64,000 bases of DNA, taken from positions 5,977,501 through 6,041,500 of the forward strand of contig CM072345.1 in NCBI GenBank assembly GCA_036874045.1, written 5' to 3'. The translations under genes and the position numbers were made by a program. The notes under the pieces were generated by a model. It did not search any database. It saw only the letters and a program-made list of their open reading frames with translations, and was not told where the DNA came from. This stretch comes from Cymodocea nodosa. Its lineage: Eukaryota; Streptophyta; Magnoliopsida; Alismatales; Cymodoceaceae. Position 1 is the first letter of the stretch; every line of letters starts with the position of its first letter. Below, piece by piece: positions 11,769 to 24,312 of this stretch.

Positions 11769-14092
11769 TGTTGAGTATTATGTTTTGATGACGTGTGCAA
11801 AACATAAATAATCATATTTAGTTAATTACTATTGTTTGTGAAAGAAAATTAAGAACATCAATTAATATAGAAAAAGTTTAATGTTATATACTTGTCTGAA
11901 ATAGATATGTAATTATGCTAAGTTAAATAACTAGTCGTTAAGTTATACTAACTTTCATTTAACTAAATGTTAATTTAACGTATGTTTTTATTGTAAAGCA
12001 TGATATGTTTTAAAGTTACAATTTTGTATCATATATAGTGCACATTAAGTCTAGGATCGTATGGCTACACAAGAGATGGGTGAATTGTGTTTTTCAACTT
12101 TTTCCGATTATAATTGAAACCTCAAAATTAAAAACAAGTCGAGACACTATTTTCATAAAATCATTTTTATTCAAGGTTTCAATTACAAAGTACAATTCAA
12201 TTCTCCTCAGAAATTGTAGATGCAATTATATATCGATACCATGTTTCATCTATACAATTTCATAACTACAAATAGAGAAAACTATTGTGTGGAATTTAAA
12301 ACGTTTCTCCCTATTTGAGATCTTTCTTCTTCTTCTTCTTTTTCTTCTTCAGCAATTCTTCAATGACGAATATCTTGTCTTTCTTTGCTTCACCGAATTT
12401 TCTTTCTCTTGATACTTCAGATCTTCAGTGACATAAATCTTACCTTCTCTACTTCACTAGATTTTCTTTCACCTGATACTTCAGATCTTCAGTGACATAA
12501 ATCTTACTTTCTCTACTTCACTAGATTTTCTTTCACCTGAGACTTCAAATCTTTAGTGACATAAATCTTACTTTCTCTACTTCATTGGATTTTCTTTCAC
12601 CTGAGAGCATTTCCCCGAAGAGGTGTTTTTAATCCCTGAAAAGATTTTTTGTTCGATGTGCAAGGATAACTGATCAACGAGAATTCTGTCTTTTATATTG
12701 AATTTTTTTTCATGCATATCCTCTACATTTAATCACTATCAGTCTTCCAATTCTTCACATCTTTTCTTTTTCCTTCATCGAAATACACACGTTCTAACCC
12801 ACGTTTACATTTCGAATTTTCTTTAATCATCAATCCTAGATCTCTGAAAAATTTCCTACAAAATAAACTTTCTCTTCCAAATTTTTCATCAAGTGTAATA
12901 AGAAGTCATTACTTTAATATTAACTAAACGAGTAAAACAAGTAGATATATAACTTAACGTATCTAACTTAACGAGTTCCACATGTGCCAACTCACATGAC
13001 AAGTATTGTAGCTAACTCAACGAACTAAGTCTGTGGTGTTACGCTAACTCAACGAACCAACTCTATGGTGTTACGATAACTCAATGAACCAACTCCGTTG
13101 TGTTACAGATAACTCAATGAACCAGTAATGAACAAATATTTTTATAATAAGAATTCTACCACGTGCAAAATAACAACTTAAGTTTATAACGCTAACTTAA
13201 TACATTACCTTAGTGTTCAATATAGCAACTCAACGGGTGTAGTTATGTTAACTTAAAGAGTTAAACATGTGCAACTCACGTGATACAATGTAACATTCGT
13301 AATCTTTAATTTCACCACGTGTACAATACTAACTTAACGAGTTCGTCTCTTCTTTTACTCACTAACTTAACGAGTTCTCACGTGACCTATTTTAACCTTT
13401 AAGCCTCTAACTTAACAAGTTCTCATGTGACCTCTATACAAGTAAAATTCTAACTTAACGAGTTGTCTAAACGTGCACTCTTCATGATACATAAAATATA
13501 ACTTTAAAGCATATCATGCTTTACGATAAAAACACACGTTAACTTAACGTTTAGTTAAATGAGAAATTAATGCAATGAAACGATTAGTTATTTTACTTAG
13601 TATAATTTCAGATCTATTACAGACAAGTATTTATATCAGTAAACTTTTTTTGTATTAATTGATGTTCTTAAATTACTTTCACAAACAACAGTAATTGAGT
13701 AAATATGATTATATCCATTTATCACATATCATTAAAACAAAATACTCAACATTAAGACAACTCATTCAGATATTCATTATTGAAGATTTGTAGAAGAAGA
13801 AGAAGAAGAAGAAAAGGAAAATCTCAAATAGGGGAGAAATGTTTTAAATTTCGTAAATTAGTTTTTCTCTATTTGTAACCATGAAATTGATTAGATGAAA
13901 AAATTGTATCGACCTATCATTGTATCTACAATTTCAGAGAAGAATTGAATTGTACATTGAAATTGAAACCTTGAATGAAATGATTTGAATAAAACAATGT
14001 CTTGACTTGTTTTAATCTTGATGTTTCAATTATAGTTGAAAATATTGAAAAACACAATTCACCCCTCTCTTATGTAGCCATTCGATCCTACA
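11769..14092 (+). mobile_element. Second solo LTR of the same family, nested in the first
   Basis: It starts TGTTGAGTATTATGTTTTG and ends CGATCCTACA. It is flanked by a perfect 5-base duplication ATTTC (11764-11768 and 14093-14097), and the outer LTR continues across it without loss. It is itself interrupted by a third LTR at 12050-13751. Confidence 0.9.
12050..13751 (-). mobile_element. Third, innermost solo LTR of the same family, opposite orientation
   Basis: On the plus strand it runs from TCTAGGATCG (TGTAGGATCG with one change) to ACTCAACA, the reverse of the family LTR. It is flanked by a perfect TTAAG duplication (12045-12049 and 13752-13756). Length is 1,702 bases. A minus-strand TATA box lies near 12690-12698. 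Dense TAACTCAACGAAC and TAACTTAACGAG motifs lie at 12940-13560, with a TTC/CTT microsatellite at 12328-12350. Confidence 0.92.
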
Positions 14093-14240
14093 ATTTCGAA
14101 GGAAAGTTGACTTGTATATTGTAATTGAAACCTTAAATAAAAAGAATTGAATAAAACAATGTTTCAAATTGTTTCAATTATGATTAAAAATATTGAAAAA
14201 CACAATTCATCCCCCTCTTGTGTAGCCTTTCGATCCTACA

Positions 14241-14738
14241 ACATTAAACATAAGTCATCATTCATGATTTATCACATTAACATCAATATTAAGACATCAT
14301 AAACTCATCATTCATGATTCATCAGCACATTCAAACACAAGTCATAAAGTTAAAATAATTATTTTATTTCTGAATTAAAATTAAAAATACATTATTTTAT
14401 ATCCAATATTTTTACATTTAATGTACATAATTACATTTAAATATTTAAATTTACAAATTCATCTGTAAAGTCTATAGAGATGATGGAACCCGTTCAATGC
14501 TTGGAGAACTCCTTCCCACCAATCACTCACCCAAAGCTCGCACACATGCTCCCACTCCAACAATACTCTCCCAACGATGAGTGTATGCTCACTCACTTGC
14601 AGAAACAAAGTGGAAATTAGTAGAATAGGAAGGGAGCAAGATGAACACTCTTGATTTATGTGGTTTGACGAGAATGACCTACTCCTCGAGAGGCTGGGTT
14701 GTTCTTACTATGATGGTGTGTGTTACATGTAACACATA
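14241..14738. other. unassigned non-coding stretch
   Basis: No supported gene. The first 100 bases hold repeated TCATTCATGATTYATCA words that also occur before the outer solo LTR (about 10437-10455), so this is the original flank of the insertion. The part 14480-14738 is richer in GC and does not match other parts of the window that I can see. Confidence 0.4.
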
Positions 14739-16731
14739 TGTTTAGAATGAAAAAGTACACAATATTAACGATTAAATAATGGTTAATTGTATAATATTTA
14801 GCTTATCACATGAGAATTAAACCATTATATTATAATTGCATTTTTATAAGCTTTAATGAAAGAATCTGCATAATTTCTGGAAATTAATGTGAATTAAGTA
14901 CATTTCTGAACTGTCGATAAGTTACAGGCTTTGAAATTCTTAAGTCTCTGAATTTTATATTATTTCGGAGAGTTATATTGCATGTATTGGATAGTTATGT
15001 TTTAAATGCTTAAAGAATATTTTATTATTTCCTGGAGTACACGTGTTGAAACCTTAATGCTTGACTTAAGTGGATTTTTGGTAAGTTATCTATTAATTAT
15101 CTGAAATGCATCTGAGCATTAGATAATTAGGTTTGTAAGTATCTGAAACATTTGAACTCGTTAAGTTAGAATTATGCATGTGTTAAATTTAAATGTTTTA
15201 TTATGTCACGTGAGCTGCACATGTATAACTTGTTAAGTTAGCATAACTATATGTGTTGAGTTACTTGAATATACACTAAGGTAACACATTGTGTTAGTGT
15301 TATAAACTTATAAGTTATTTCTTTACTACACGTGTTTTATAGTTAAATCAACGAAGTAAGTCCGTTGAGTTATACTAACTCTACGAACCATTTATTTTCT
15401 AATATGTCATTGTAGCAGTTGTTGAAATAGGAAATTCAAAGGAAAACCACGATTGCACGTATCACATAGGAATTCACTCGTGGAATGAAGAGGAAATCAC
15501 CATCGTTGATATGAATGAAGGAAATCCAACCGATCATTTAAGCAGAAGCAATTATTACTGAAAGAAATATAAAAGAAGAGGAGAAAGATGAAGAAGTGTA
15601 TGTGTAGGTGGAGAACCATGCTAACTGTAGGAAGCATCGGAAGTTCCCTAAAGCTCCACACCATCACCAAAATCACCAAACATCAGAGGTCTATGAGGAT
15701 ACTTTCTAGATGTCAGGTCGATTCCGAGCCAAACACGGTGACTAACAACCACTATGAGGAGTGATCACGTCGTAGGAAGGGAAGCCATTTTTACCAAGCA
15801 CCGACTCATATCTTAGGAGATCATAAAGCTTCTAGCCTTAGTTTCGGGTTGATGCCAGTATGCTGAAGAGGAGATCATCTTATAATTCTTGATTCACGAT
15901 TCTATAGGGAGAGGAGGCAAGATTGTAAGTGATTAAGTTTTCAATGGTGTAATCACGTCGCATGTAGTGATAGAAGTTTTTACTATCGATAGAGATTTTT
16001 ACATTTTACCTTTCGCTCATCTTCAAGAACATATCAAGACAAAAATACCAAAAACAACAAATTATCTATGTCTACATTTAGTATTAAAGTGTTGTATTGT
16101 TTGTTTTGTATCGTGATTAATGTTATCATTGTTAGTATTGTGAATGTTTTATGTCTGTTTGATTCAAAAAATAGAAAATAGTTTTACAGTTTACTGAAAT
16201 TGATTCATCCTAGATACTTAAAAATTTTAATGGTTACTGTTTGAAATATCTGAATGTTAGTGTTGCTTAATGATAAATCTAATATTAACTAACATTAAAG
16301 AGCTTAATTGATGTTATTTACATTCTGTAGAACCGCCCAATGGTTGGTTAAATTCCTCTGTAAATAGCAGTATTTAACTGGAAAGATAGGCTCGTGGATT
16401 TAATGTAAGTCCACGAGGTTAGACTATTGAGTTAACTATAAATCCACGAACTAAGTCTGTTGTGTTAACTGTAACTCAACGAAGTGCTTAACTACACATA
16501 TAAACTCCAGTATAAAAATTGGAACAGTACACAATTCTTACTCAATCTCTGTGGGATCAACTTGTACATACACACAAATACAATATACACTATGCACTTG
16601 CAGTTAAAATACAAATTGGACTTAATATCTAATTTGTGTGAAAGGTTGTTTGTTTACTTCTAAGAGAATTTATTAATATAGGCATCAAAAAAATCAAACA
16701 AGTTTATGATGTGACTTAACAACCCTAAACA
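14739..16731 (+). repeat. Athila-like LTR (G1 copy)
   Basis: It starts TGTTTAGAATGAAAAAGTAC and ends CCTAAACA, matching the LTRs of the composite at 36781-61296. A TATA box ATATAAAAG is at 15567-15575. TAACT-type motifs fill 14900-15400 and 16400-16480. A primer-binding-site region follows directly, so this is a 5' LTR. Length is 1,993 bases. Confidence 0.88.
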
Positions 16732-16840
16732 AGTTTTCTAGTGTTGTTGCTAGGGAACTAATCAAGTTCTCTAGTGCCGCCTAACAAACAGAAGTTAACA
16801 ATCAATACAAGTTTTCTAGTGTCATTGTTGAGGAATTGAG
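16732..16840 (+). other. Primer-binding region, three degenerate copies
   Basis: Three units beginning AAGTTYTCTAGTG follow the LTR at about 16731, 16765 and 16812. The last (TAGTGTCATTGTTGAGGA) is the best positional match to the Athila tRNA-Asp site TGGCGCCGTTGCCGGGGA, with several C-to-T or G-to-A changes. Confidence 0.6.
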
Positions 16841-16916
16841 AAGCTAAGCAACTGTGAGTACTGTGTTGGTTTAATATCAAAAGGAGTGTTATGTGTTTTG
16901 TTTTATAATTGAGAAT

Positions 16917-17051
16917 ATGACATATGATTATGCTCAAAGATTTCTAAAACCTGTAGTTAGCATATGTGAATTCTACAATTTACAAGGTCATGACATCTTT
17001 GATTGTTTGAAACTGAGACGATTGCAGATGGTTGGATTACATGAACAATAA
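16917..17051 (+). pseudogene. Athila 5' gag fragment with zinc-knuckle remnant
   Basis: Forty-four codons start MTYDYAQRFLKPVVSIC and end in TAA. The stretch CEFYNLQGHDIFDC has the spacing of a CX2CX4HX4C zinc knuckle, with Tyr in place of the second Cys. Two other 5' ends of this family (21108 and the minus-strand 58798) begin with the same protein, so the start right after the primer-binding region is a family feature. The element is cut at about 17070, where a second LTR end begins. Confidence 0.7.
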
Positions 17052-17071
17052 ATGAATTATATTAAAATAGA

Positions 17072-17283
17072 GTGCTTAACTACACATATAAACTCTAATA
17101 TAAAAATCAGAACAGTACGTAATTCTTACTCAATCTCTATGGGATCGACCTGTACTTACACACAAATACAAATTGGACTTAATATCTAATTTGTGTGAAA
17201 GGTTGTTTGTTTACTTCTAAGAGAATTTATTAATATAGGCATAAAAAAGAAGAAGCAAGTTTATGATGTGACTTAACAACCCC
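17072..17283 (+). repeat. Second copy of the Athila LTR 3' end
   Basis: This stretch repeats 16484-16726 (GTGCTTAACTACACATATAAACTC onward in short matching blocks) with a deletion of about 30 bases between two AATAC words. It ends at AACAACCCC. The next 100 bases (17284-17384) match nothing else I can see. Confidence 0.75.
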
Positions 17284-17384
17284 GAACAACATACAACTCT
17301 ATTTATAAGGCACAACAAAACCTTAGGTACATTACAAGTTTATCCTCCCAACAGCCACCGACCATAGAATTGGATTTCAGGTGG

Positions 17385-18425
17385 TGCTTTATGTAATTTT
17401 TATAAGTAACAAGTAATTTTTGAACAAGATTTAAGTTCAATAAATCTATTCATTATTTTACTGCAAGTGCACAACGTTAGTTGTATAAGTGTGCAAGTAC
17501 AGTTTGAATCCTTGAGGAGTGATGGGAATTAAATTCTAAGTTGCTATAGATAAAGTGTAATGTTTACTAACTAATTTTCTCTCTCCATTGAGTTACTACT
17601 TAACTCAATGGAGTAAGTTCGTGGAGTTACAAATAACTCAACGAACTACCTCCATTGAGTTAACATATAACTCAACAAACAGGTCTGTGATTCTCTCTCT
17701 TGGTAGTTGCTCTACATCTAGACTTAGCCAACCATTGGGTGATATCAATTAATGTAGACAATGACTATGCACTTTCTGATTGCTACTTGATTAATGTATA
17801 ATACTTAGTAATTTTTGCATTCGAATTAATTCAAATAATGAATAGACAAGTAGGATTTTAGAGATTTAAACTAACTAGTTTCAAAATAAATTCTTGTGAT
17901 TTTATACTAATTGAAGTAAAACAAAACACACAATGCTTAATAATTACTGACTCATAATATGAACATAAACAACACAAAGAACGAACATAATAACATATTT
18001 GTAAACATAAATATATATGTGTTCCTTAAGGTGCACGATATATGAATGGAAAACTCTCTATTAAAAGTAAAAGACTTTCGACACTACATGTGATGTGATT
18101 ACATTACTGAAAACTTAATCTCTTACTATCAAGTGCTACTCTTCCTACTGGATTGCAAACCTAGACTTTTGTAAGATGATCTCCTTTTCAGCAAATTGGC
18201 ATTAACCTAAAACCAAGGCTAGAAGCTTTAACTATCTCCTAAGATATGACTCAATGCTTGGTGAAGAATTACTTCCTTCCTTTGATGCGTTCACTCCTCC
18301 GCAATGGTTGTCAATCACCACGATTACTTGAAATTGAGCTGACCCTGAAAATTATCCTCACAAACCTCCAATGAGTTATGGTGGTGATGGTAGGAGATAT
18401 CTTAAGGAATGTGTCTTGTCTGCTT
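17385..18425 (-). repeat. Athila-like LTR fragment, minus orientation
   Basis: The plus strand carries the reverse of the LTR 3' part: TACTGCAAGTGCACA, GTGTGCAAGTACAG, then CTCAATGGAGTAAG-type motifs and the conserved stretch around AACCATTGGGTGA. It stops near 18425 before the U3 start, so the 5' part of the LTR is missing. Confidence 0.7.
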
Positions 18426-18426
18426 A

Positions 18427-19181
18427 AGTGTATTTTTTTATAAGTAACAAGTAATTTCACGAACAATGTCTAATTTCAGTAACTTAGTTCGTTAAATTGA
18501 CTACAAGTGTATAGGGTCTATTGTTTAAGTGAACAAGTATAGGTCGAACCCACAGGGAACTATCAAAATCAATTTGACTTTTTTAAATTTTCATAGTCAA
18601 GGTATAGTGTATATTCACAATATGCTCACTTTGTTAATTTACAGTTAATTCAACGGACTTGTTTGTGGAGTTATGCTTAACTCAACAAACTCTTTGGTAA
18701 ATAACAATTAATATTGCTGCTTGTAGGAGAATATGACCATCCATTGGGCAATTCTATACATTATAAACAATATCATTTAAGCTTTCGAATGCTAATTCAT
18801 ATTACATTCATCATTGATCGATTCTGGCATTCAATACATCCAAATAGTAGATTTTTCAATCAAGATTTTAGAGATTTATAGTACCTAGTTTAAACAATCA
18901 GTAATAAGACTTTCTATAACTAAAATAAAATAAATGCAAAACATTCAACAATACTAACAATACAACATAGACTTGATAAACATAAAAATAAATAATGAGT
19001 TGTTTTGTTCCTTCAGATGAGCGAATGATAAAAGGTAAAATTCTCTATTGATAGTAAGAAAAATTCAGTCACTATATTCTTTATAATTACACCACTAAAA
19101 ACTTAACCATTTACTATCAAACACTCCTCTCCCTACTAGATTATGAACCTAGACTTTTGTAAGTTGATCTCTTCAACATAG
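18427..19181 (-). repeat. Second Athila-like LTR fragment, minus orientation
   Basis: It starts on the plus strand with TATAAGTAACAAGTAATTT like the fragment before it, then repeats the same order of blocks (CAACGGACTTGTTTGTGG, CCATCCATTGGGCAATTC). It ends at CTAGACTTTTGTAAGTTGATC where a plus-oriented LTR begins, so most of the U3 is absent. Confidence 0.68.
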
Positions 19182-20949
19182 TGTTTAGAACGAAATTATA
19201 CATAATATTAGTGGTTAATGAATGGTTAATTGCATAGTATTTAGTTTATCATATAAGAATTAAGCCATTATGTTACATTTATACAATTATAAGCCTTAAT
19301 TAAAAAATATGCATAATTTCAAGGAATTAGTGTTAATTAAGTATTATTTCTAAAAGATTGAAAGCTTAGTATGTGTGGTATTAAGGTAAGTTTGCGGAAC
19401 CTCATAAAGTTATTAAGATAAGTTTACGGAACCTTATAAAGTTAGGAATTATTTTACACATCAATTGTTGAATGATAAAGAATTACTTCTTTTACATATT
19501 AAATGTTAAATATTATAAAAGTATTTGTTTTATTAAACTACAAAATTAAATGAGTTCATTGAGTTAAGCTTAACTCAACGAGGTAAGTCCATTGAGTTAC
19601 AATTAAGTCAACGAAGTAAGTCTATTGAGTTACACTAATTCCACGGACTAGTTATTTTTTATTCAATTGTGAGCAGTTGTAGAAATAGGAAGTTTGAAGG
19701 AAACCATGTTGCACAAATCATGGTATGATCTAAATCGTGGATAGAAGAAGTAATCACCACCATTAATACAGAGGAAGAAGATCCAATTAGTCATTTAGGT
19801 GGAAGTAGTTATTACTGAAAGAGGTATAAAAGGAAAAGAGAAAGAACGAAGAAAGGAGTGGAGAACCGCACTAACTATAGTAAGCATCAGACATTCCTTG
19901 AAGCTCCACCACTACCACCATTAATCACCACCATCAAAGTCTGTGAGGATACTTTTTGGATGTTGGGTTGGTTCCAAGTTAAACATAGTGACTAACAACC
20001 ACTATAACGAGTGATCACGTTGCAGGAAAGACATTTTCACTAAGCACTGAATCATCTCTTAGGAGACAGTAAAACTTCTAGCCTTAGTTTCAAGTTGATG
20101 CTGCTATACTAAAGAGGAGATCAACTTACAAAAGTCTCATTTTATGATCCTATAGGGAGAGGAGTGTGTGATAGTAAGTGATTAAGTTTTTAGTGATGTA
20201 ACTGCATCGCATGTAGTGACAAAAGTTCTTACTGTCAATAGAGAATTTATCCTTCACCATTCGTTCATCTTCAAGAACATATCACAACAAAAACTCATTA
20301 TTTGTTTTTATGTTCATTAAATTAGTGTTGTATTGTTTGTTTATATTGTCAATATTGTTAGTATTGTTGAATGTTCTATGTTTATTGCATTCTAGAAAAT
20401 AGGAAATTGTATTACTGAGTATTGAAACTAGTTCGTATTCAATTTTGAAATCTTGATTGATATATTTACTATTTGAAATATCTGAATGTTAGTGTTGATT
20501 AATGATGAATCTAGTATAAACTAGCATTAAAAACTCAATTGATGTTGTTTATATTCAAAGGAACCGCTCAATGGATGGTCGTATTCCTTTGTGAACAATA
20601 GTATTAATTTGAAGTTACTAGTGAGGCTTATTGAATAAACTTAGCTCGATGAAGATAGTCCATTGAGATAATTGTAACTCAACAAACTAAGTCTATTGAG
20701 TTAGCAATGATTCAACAGAGTGAGTAATTCAGAATGCATAAAAACCTCTAGTTGTGAAAATTTAAATAGTCTGAATTTTTTAATCATTCCTTGTGGGATT
20801 GACTTATACTTGCACACTTATGCGATAAACACTATGCACTTGCAGTTAATGAAATGAATAGATTTACTGAACTTAAATCTTATTCATGAAAATTGATTGT
20901 TTACTTAAAGAATTATTAGATACATATATATTTCAGTAAACCAAAATCA
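19182..20949 (+). repeat. Athila-like 5' LTR (G2 copy)
   Basis: It begins TGTTTAGAACGAAATTATAC and ends AACCAAAATCA. The internal blocks are those of the 14739 copy, with GTTGAGTTA-type motifs near 19560-19640 and 20640-20720. A primer-binding region and 5' gag follow. Confidence 0.83.
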
Positions 20950-21041
20950 AGTTTTCCAGCACTATTACCAGCTAATCAGGTTTTCTAGCACTATTGCCAG
21001 CCAATCAAGTTTTCTAACACTATTGCTAGGGAGTGAAAAGC
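20950..21041 (+). repeat. Three tandem primer-binding-site-like units
   Basis: Three units of about 30 bases start at about 20950, 20979 and 21009 with AGTTTTCCAGCACTATT, AGGTTTTCTAGCACTATTG and AGTTTTCTAACACTATTG. The last one ends GCTAGGGAGTG and sits where the single site of the minus-strand element lies (58934-58950). Confidence 0.65.
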
Positions 21042-21107
21042 TAAAAATCGTAGCATTATTTTGTTTTCATAGCATAAGGAGTGTTGTGTGTTTTTATCAT
21101 TAAGAAT

Positions 21108-22496
21108 ATGGCATATGCTTATGCTCAAAGATTTCTGAAACTTGTAGTTAGCATATGTAAATTCTATAATTTGGAAGGGCATGTCATTACTGATTGTTTG
21201 AAACTGAGACAATTGCAGATGGTTAGATCAAATGAGCAACAAATGAATTATATCCAATACAATAGAACTAAGTATGGAAATCCTATAGTTTACCCAACTA
21301 ATAGTTAACTTATGACAAGTAATATGTCAAGAGATAGAGAAGTGGAATAAAATTTAGAACAAAACCTAAACAAACTAAAAAAATACATGTATTATTAGCA
21401 AGAAGTTAACCAAATAAACTATAAGGAAAACTATTCAGAACCTAAAATAGATATCATTTATGAAACTAAGAAAATCATAATAAAAATTGATCAAAAACTG
21501 AATGCAATGAGATTAGATGATTTGAAAAGAAAGCTAAATGCATTGGATGAATTTACAATGAAGTTACAAGTCATGTATAATAAAAATGAGAACACAAATG
21601 ATAATCCAAATGTCAAAAGTGTGCATAATTTACAAAACATAAAGATAAATTAAATTACCAATGAAATAAGAATTGAGAAATGTAATCTAACTAAAGAATA
21701 TATGGAAATGATCAAAGATCAAAATCATAAGAAAATAATAATAATACAAGAATATCATGAAATTTCTGAAAATATGGAAGATGTTTGTGTAACATTAAGA
21801 TTTGGAACTTATGTGCCACCAAGAATTCAAAAAGAAAATGAACTAAAGCTAAGTAAGAACAATCTTCAAAATGGAAACGAACACATAATACTTGAAAACA
21901 TAGAAATCAATGAAGAAAAATCTAAATCTAAAAATGAAACTGTAAATGACCAACAGAAAGAAATGAATAAAAAAGAACCTGAAGTTAATCATGGACAAGG
22001 AAAAGAATCTTTTAAATCAAAATTATTAGCGCCTTATCTTGAAAGATTAAAATAAACAATTCCTGGAAAATAAGAAAAAATTTGAAATTTTTTTGAAAAA
22101 GTACAAGTTAACATTCCTTTGTTAGATTTATTATAGAAAATGTCACCTTATGCTAAATTTCTTAAGGATTGGTGTACTAAGAAAATGGAGCGAAAGTGTT
22201 AAGAAAAGTCTTTTTAGCATAACAAAGTAATTCTCTATTTCTAACACAAACTCTTAAAAAGTTATCTAATCTAGGAATCTCTATTATATCATGTACAATA
22301 AGTAATACAACTTTGGAAAGAACTTTAATAGACTTAGGTGCAAGTATAAACATTATACTTAATGATATATTTGTATTCCTAGGATTAGAAGGCTTAAACC
22401 CTATTAGTACCATCATTTAATTAGTAGATAGAAGTATAAGATACCCTAAAGGAAAAATAGAAGATGTCCTAATTAAAGTGAAGAACTTCATTTATT
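21108..22496 (+). pseudogene. Athila 5' gag (zinc knuckle, linker) and start of protease, broken
   Basis: The frame starts MAYAYAQRFLKLVVSIC; the zinc-knuckle remnant reads CKFYNLEGHVITDC. A Lys/Glu/Asn-rich linker follows with VCVTLRFGT and APYLERLK near its end (21780-22053), which are the VTLRSG and PYP-RL landmarks of Athila gag. The protease region has LIDLGASINI at 22325-22354, so the catalytic Asp is kept. Several stops and at least one frameshift are present. The gene stops at about 22496, inside protease, where Copia-2 sequence starts. No capsid domain lies between LTR and the zinc knuckle. Confidence 0.78.
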
Positions 22497-22508
22497 AGCA
22501 CTTTATCT

Positions 22509-24259
22509 TGTTCATTTTTTTTTGCTTGAAAGTGATTGAGTTTGAATGAGTGAATATCAGAATACTGAATTAATTGTAGGAATGATTATGTATTTAATAG
22601 TATTGACATTGATAATATATAGAAATGAAAGATAGAAGTTAATGTGAGAAGTAGATTTCTTTGTTAAAACCCTTGTAGTTTGATAATGCAAACATCCACG
22701 TGAGGAAATAAATTGTATTTCATAGGTGTCACAAGTCAATTCAGTAAACTGAAGATCAAATGGCAGATAAACAAATTCAAATAGTTTAGAAATTGCTGCA
22801 AGAGAAAAATAGGATTTTTGGATGGTTACCAGGCTTAAGTATCCAAAAGAAATGGATCTTCGGTGAGTTACAATTTTAAGTATTTGGAGAGTCATTTTAA
22901 AAGCAGCAAAAACACCTTCGGACAATTAGAAGGATAACTATCCAAAAATAAAAGGCCTTCGGAAAGTTAGTAAGATGGCTGTTTAGAAAATCAGAGAGTT
23001 AAGGAGCTAACTATCCGAAAGTTCAAGGAAATCGGAAAGTTAGGAGATTTAACCATTCGAGAACTTAAGTCATTCAATTTCACATGTGCAAAAATCCAGA
23101 CAAAAGCTAAAATGATTTTCGAAAGCTTATAAGGAAATTCGAAAGGTTACTGTAGCTAACTATCTGAAAGTCAAAACACTTTAGTGAGTTAATAGCTATA
23201 ACTATTCGAAAGTTAAGTTACTCAAATTCACACATGTAGAAATCCAAACTGAAGCTTACAGGAAAATTCAGAAGGCTATTGTAGTTAACTATCCGAAAGT
23301 CAAAACACTTTGATGAGTTAACAGCTACAACTATCCGAAAGTTAAGTTACTCAAATACACACATGTAGAATTTAGAAACTTAGTCGGAAGCTTGAAAAGG
23401 ATGTTTCGGTAAGTTAGGAAAGCTAACTATCCGAAAGTTAAATATGTTTTGGTAAGTTACAACTTCAACTATCCGAACCGAAGGAGATTTCATGTGCATG
23501 ACTTAACTCAACACGTGACAAGACTTAAAGACAGCTTCTATTCATTAAAAGGTTATAAATGAATATCAAAAAGATACCATTGCTAACTATCTGAAAGATA
23601 TAGGGAATCAGAAGGTTATCTTAAAAAACCTTCCTAAATGGTAACTTACCATTTTTGGACCTGCAAAATCAATAAAGTACAGCAGAATACATCTATTAGA
23701 AAGAATATGATCATTACACACCTTGGTATAAGTATAATCAAGATCAGAAAAAAAAAAAGACGATTATCAAATATTGAGAGCTACTCAAAAATTCCAATAA
23801 CACACTTAGTCTACAAATACAGAAGAGAAGTATTCTCAAGCATACTGAAGCACAAAAGCTCCTTACGTGCATACTCTGATTCAAAGCTCAAAACAGTTGG
23901 TTTGTGAGTTTATACCTAAAAACTCACTATTGGATAAGGGCTTAGACCTGAAAGCTCGAGAAAGGTTGGTTGTTGAGCTTCTACCTAAAAGCTCAAGTGT
24001 TGGTTTTTGCTTCAACCTGAAAGCAAGTGTTGTAAGTAGTTAAATACTTAGAGAAGCTCAAGTGAATCTTGGGGGTGGATTAGCCAAGTTGGTGAACCAC
24101 CTAAAAATATCTTTATATCAAGTTGTTTATTACTATTGTGCATGTTTATTTAATATCAATGCTTACTCATTAATTAAATTAACTAGTTAAGACTGAAAAT
24201 TGTTAAAATTACACATAGTCATCATTCACCCCCCTCTAGTGAGCCATACAATCCTAACA
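22509..24259 (+). repeat. 5' LTR of Copia-2
   Basis: The right end is ATCCTAACA followed by the primer-binding site. The left end is placed at TGTTCATTTTTTTTTGC, because 22496 is the last base I can match to the Athila protease. The LTR is filled with TAACTATCCGAAAG and CGGAAAGTTA motifs from 22850 to 23600. It contains no convincing gene. Confidence 0.65.
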
Positions 24260-24260
24260 A

Positions 24261-24273
24261 TTAGTATCAGAGC
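24261..24273 (+). other. Primer-binding site of Copia-2 (tRNA-iMet type)
   Basis: TTAGTATCAGAGC follows one base after the LTR end CCTAACA. It differs from TTGGTATCAGAGC by one base. Confidence 0.85.
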
Positions 24274-24312
24274 TTGGTTAATCCCCATAAAGATTTAACC
24301 ATCTAGATTATT

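Larger units (their letters stand above)
10480..14240 (+). mobile_element. Outer solo LTR of the Copia-1 family, host of two nested LTRs
   Basis: The LTR starts TATTGAGTATTATATTTTG (first G mutated to A) and ends CGATCCTACA. Flanks are acatc (10475-10479) and acatt (14241-14245), a 5-base target duplication with one change. Its own sequence is 10480-11768 plus 14098-14240; the rest is a second LTR. No internal region or primer-binding site follows, so it is solo. A TATA box TTATAAAAG lies at 11481-11489. Confidence 0.87.

Noticed and set aside
13790..13815. AGAAG microsatellite as a possible regulatory element
   Set aside because: It varies between LTR copies and simply looks like slippage.
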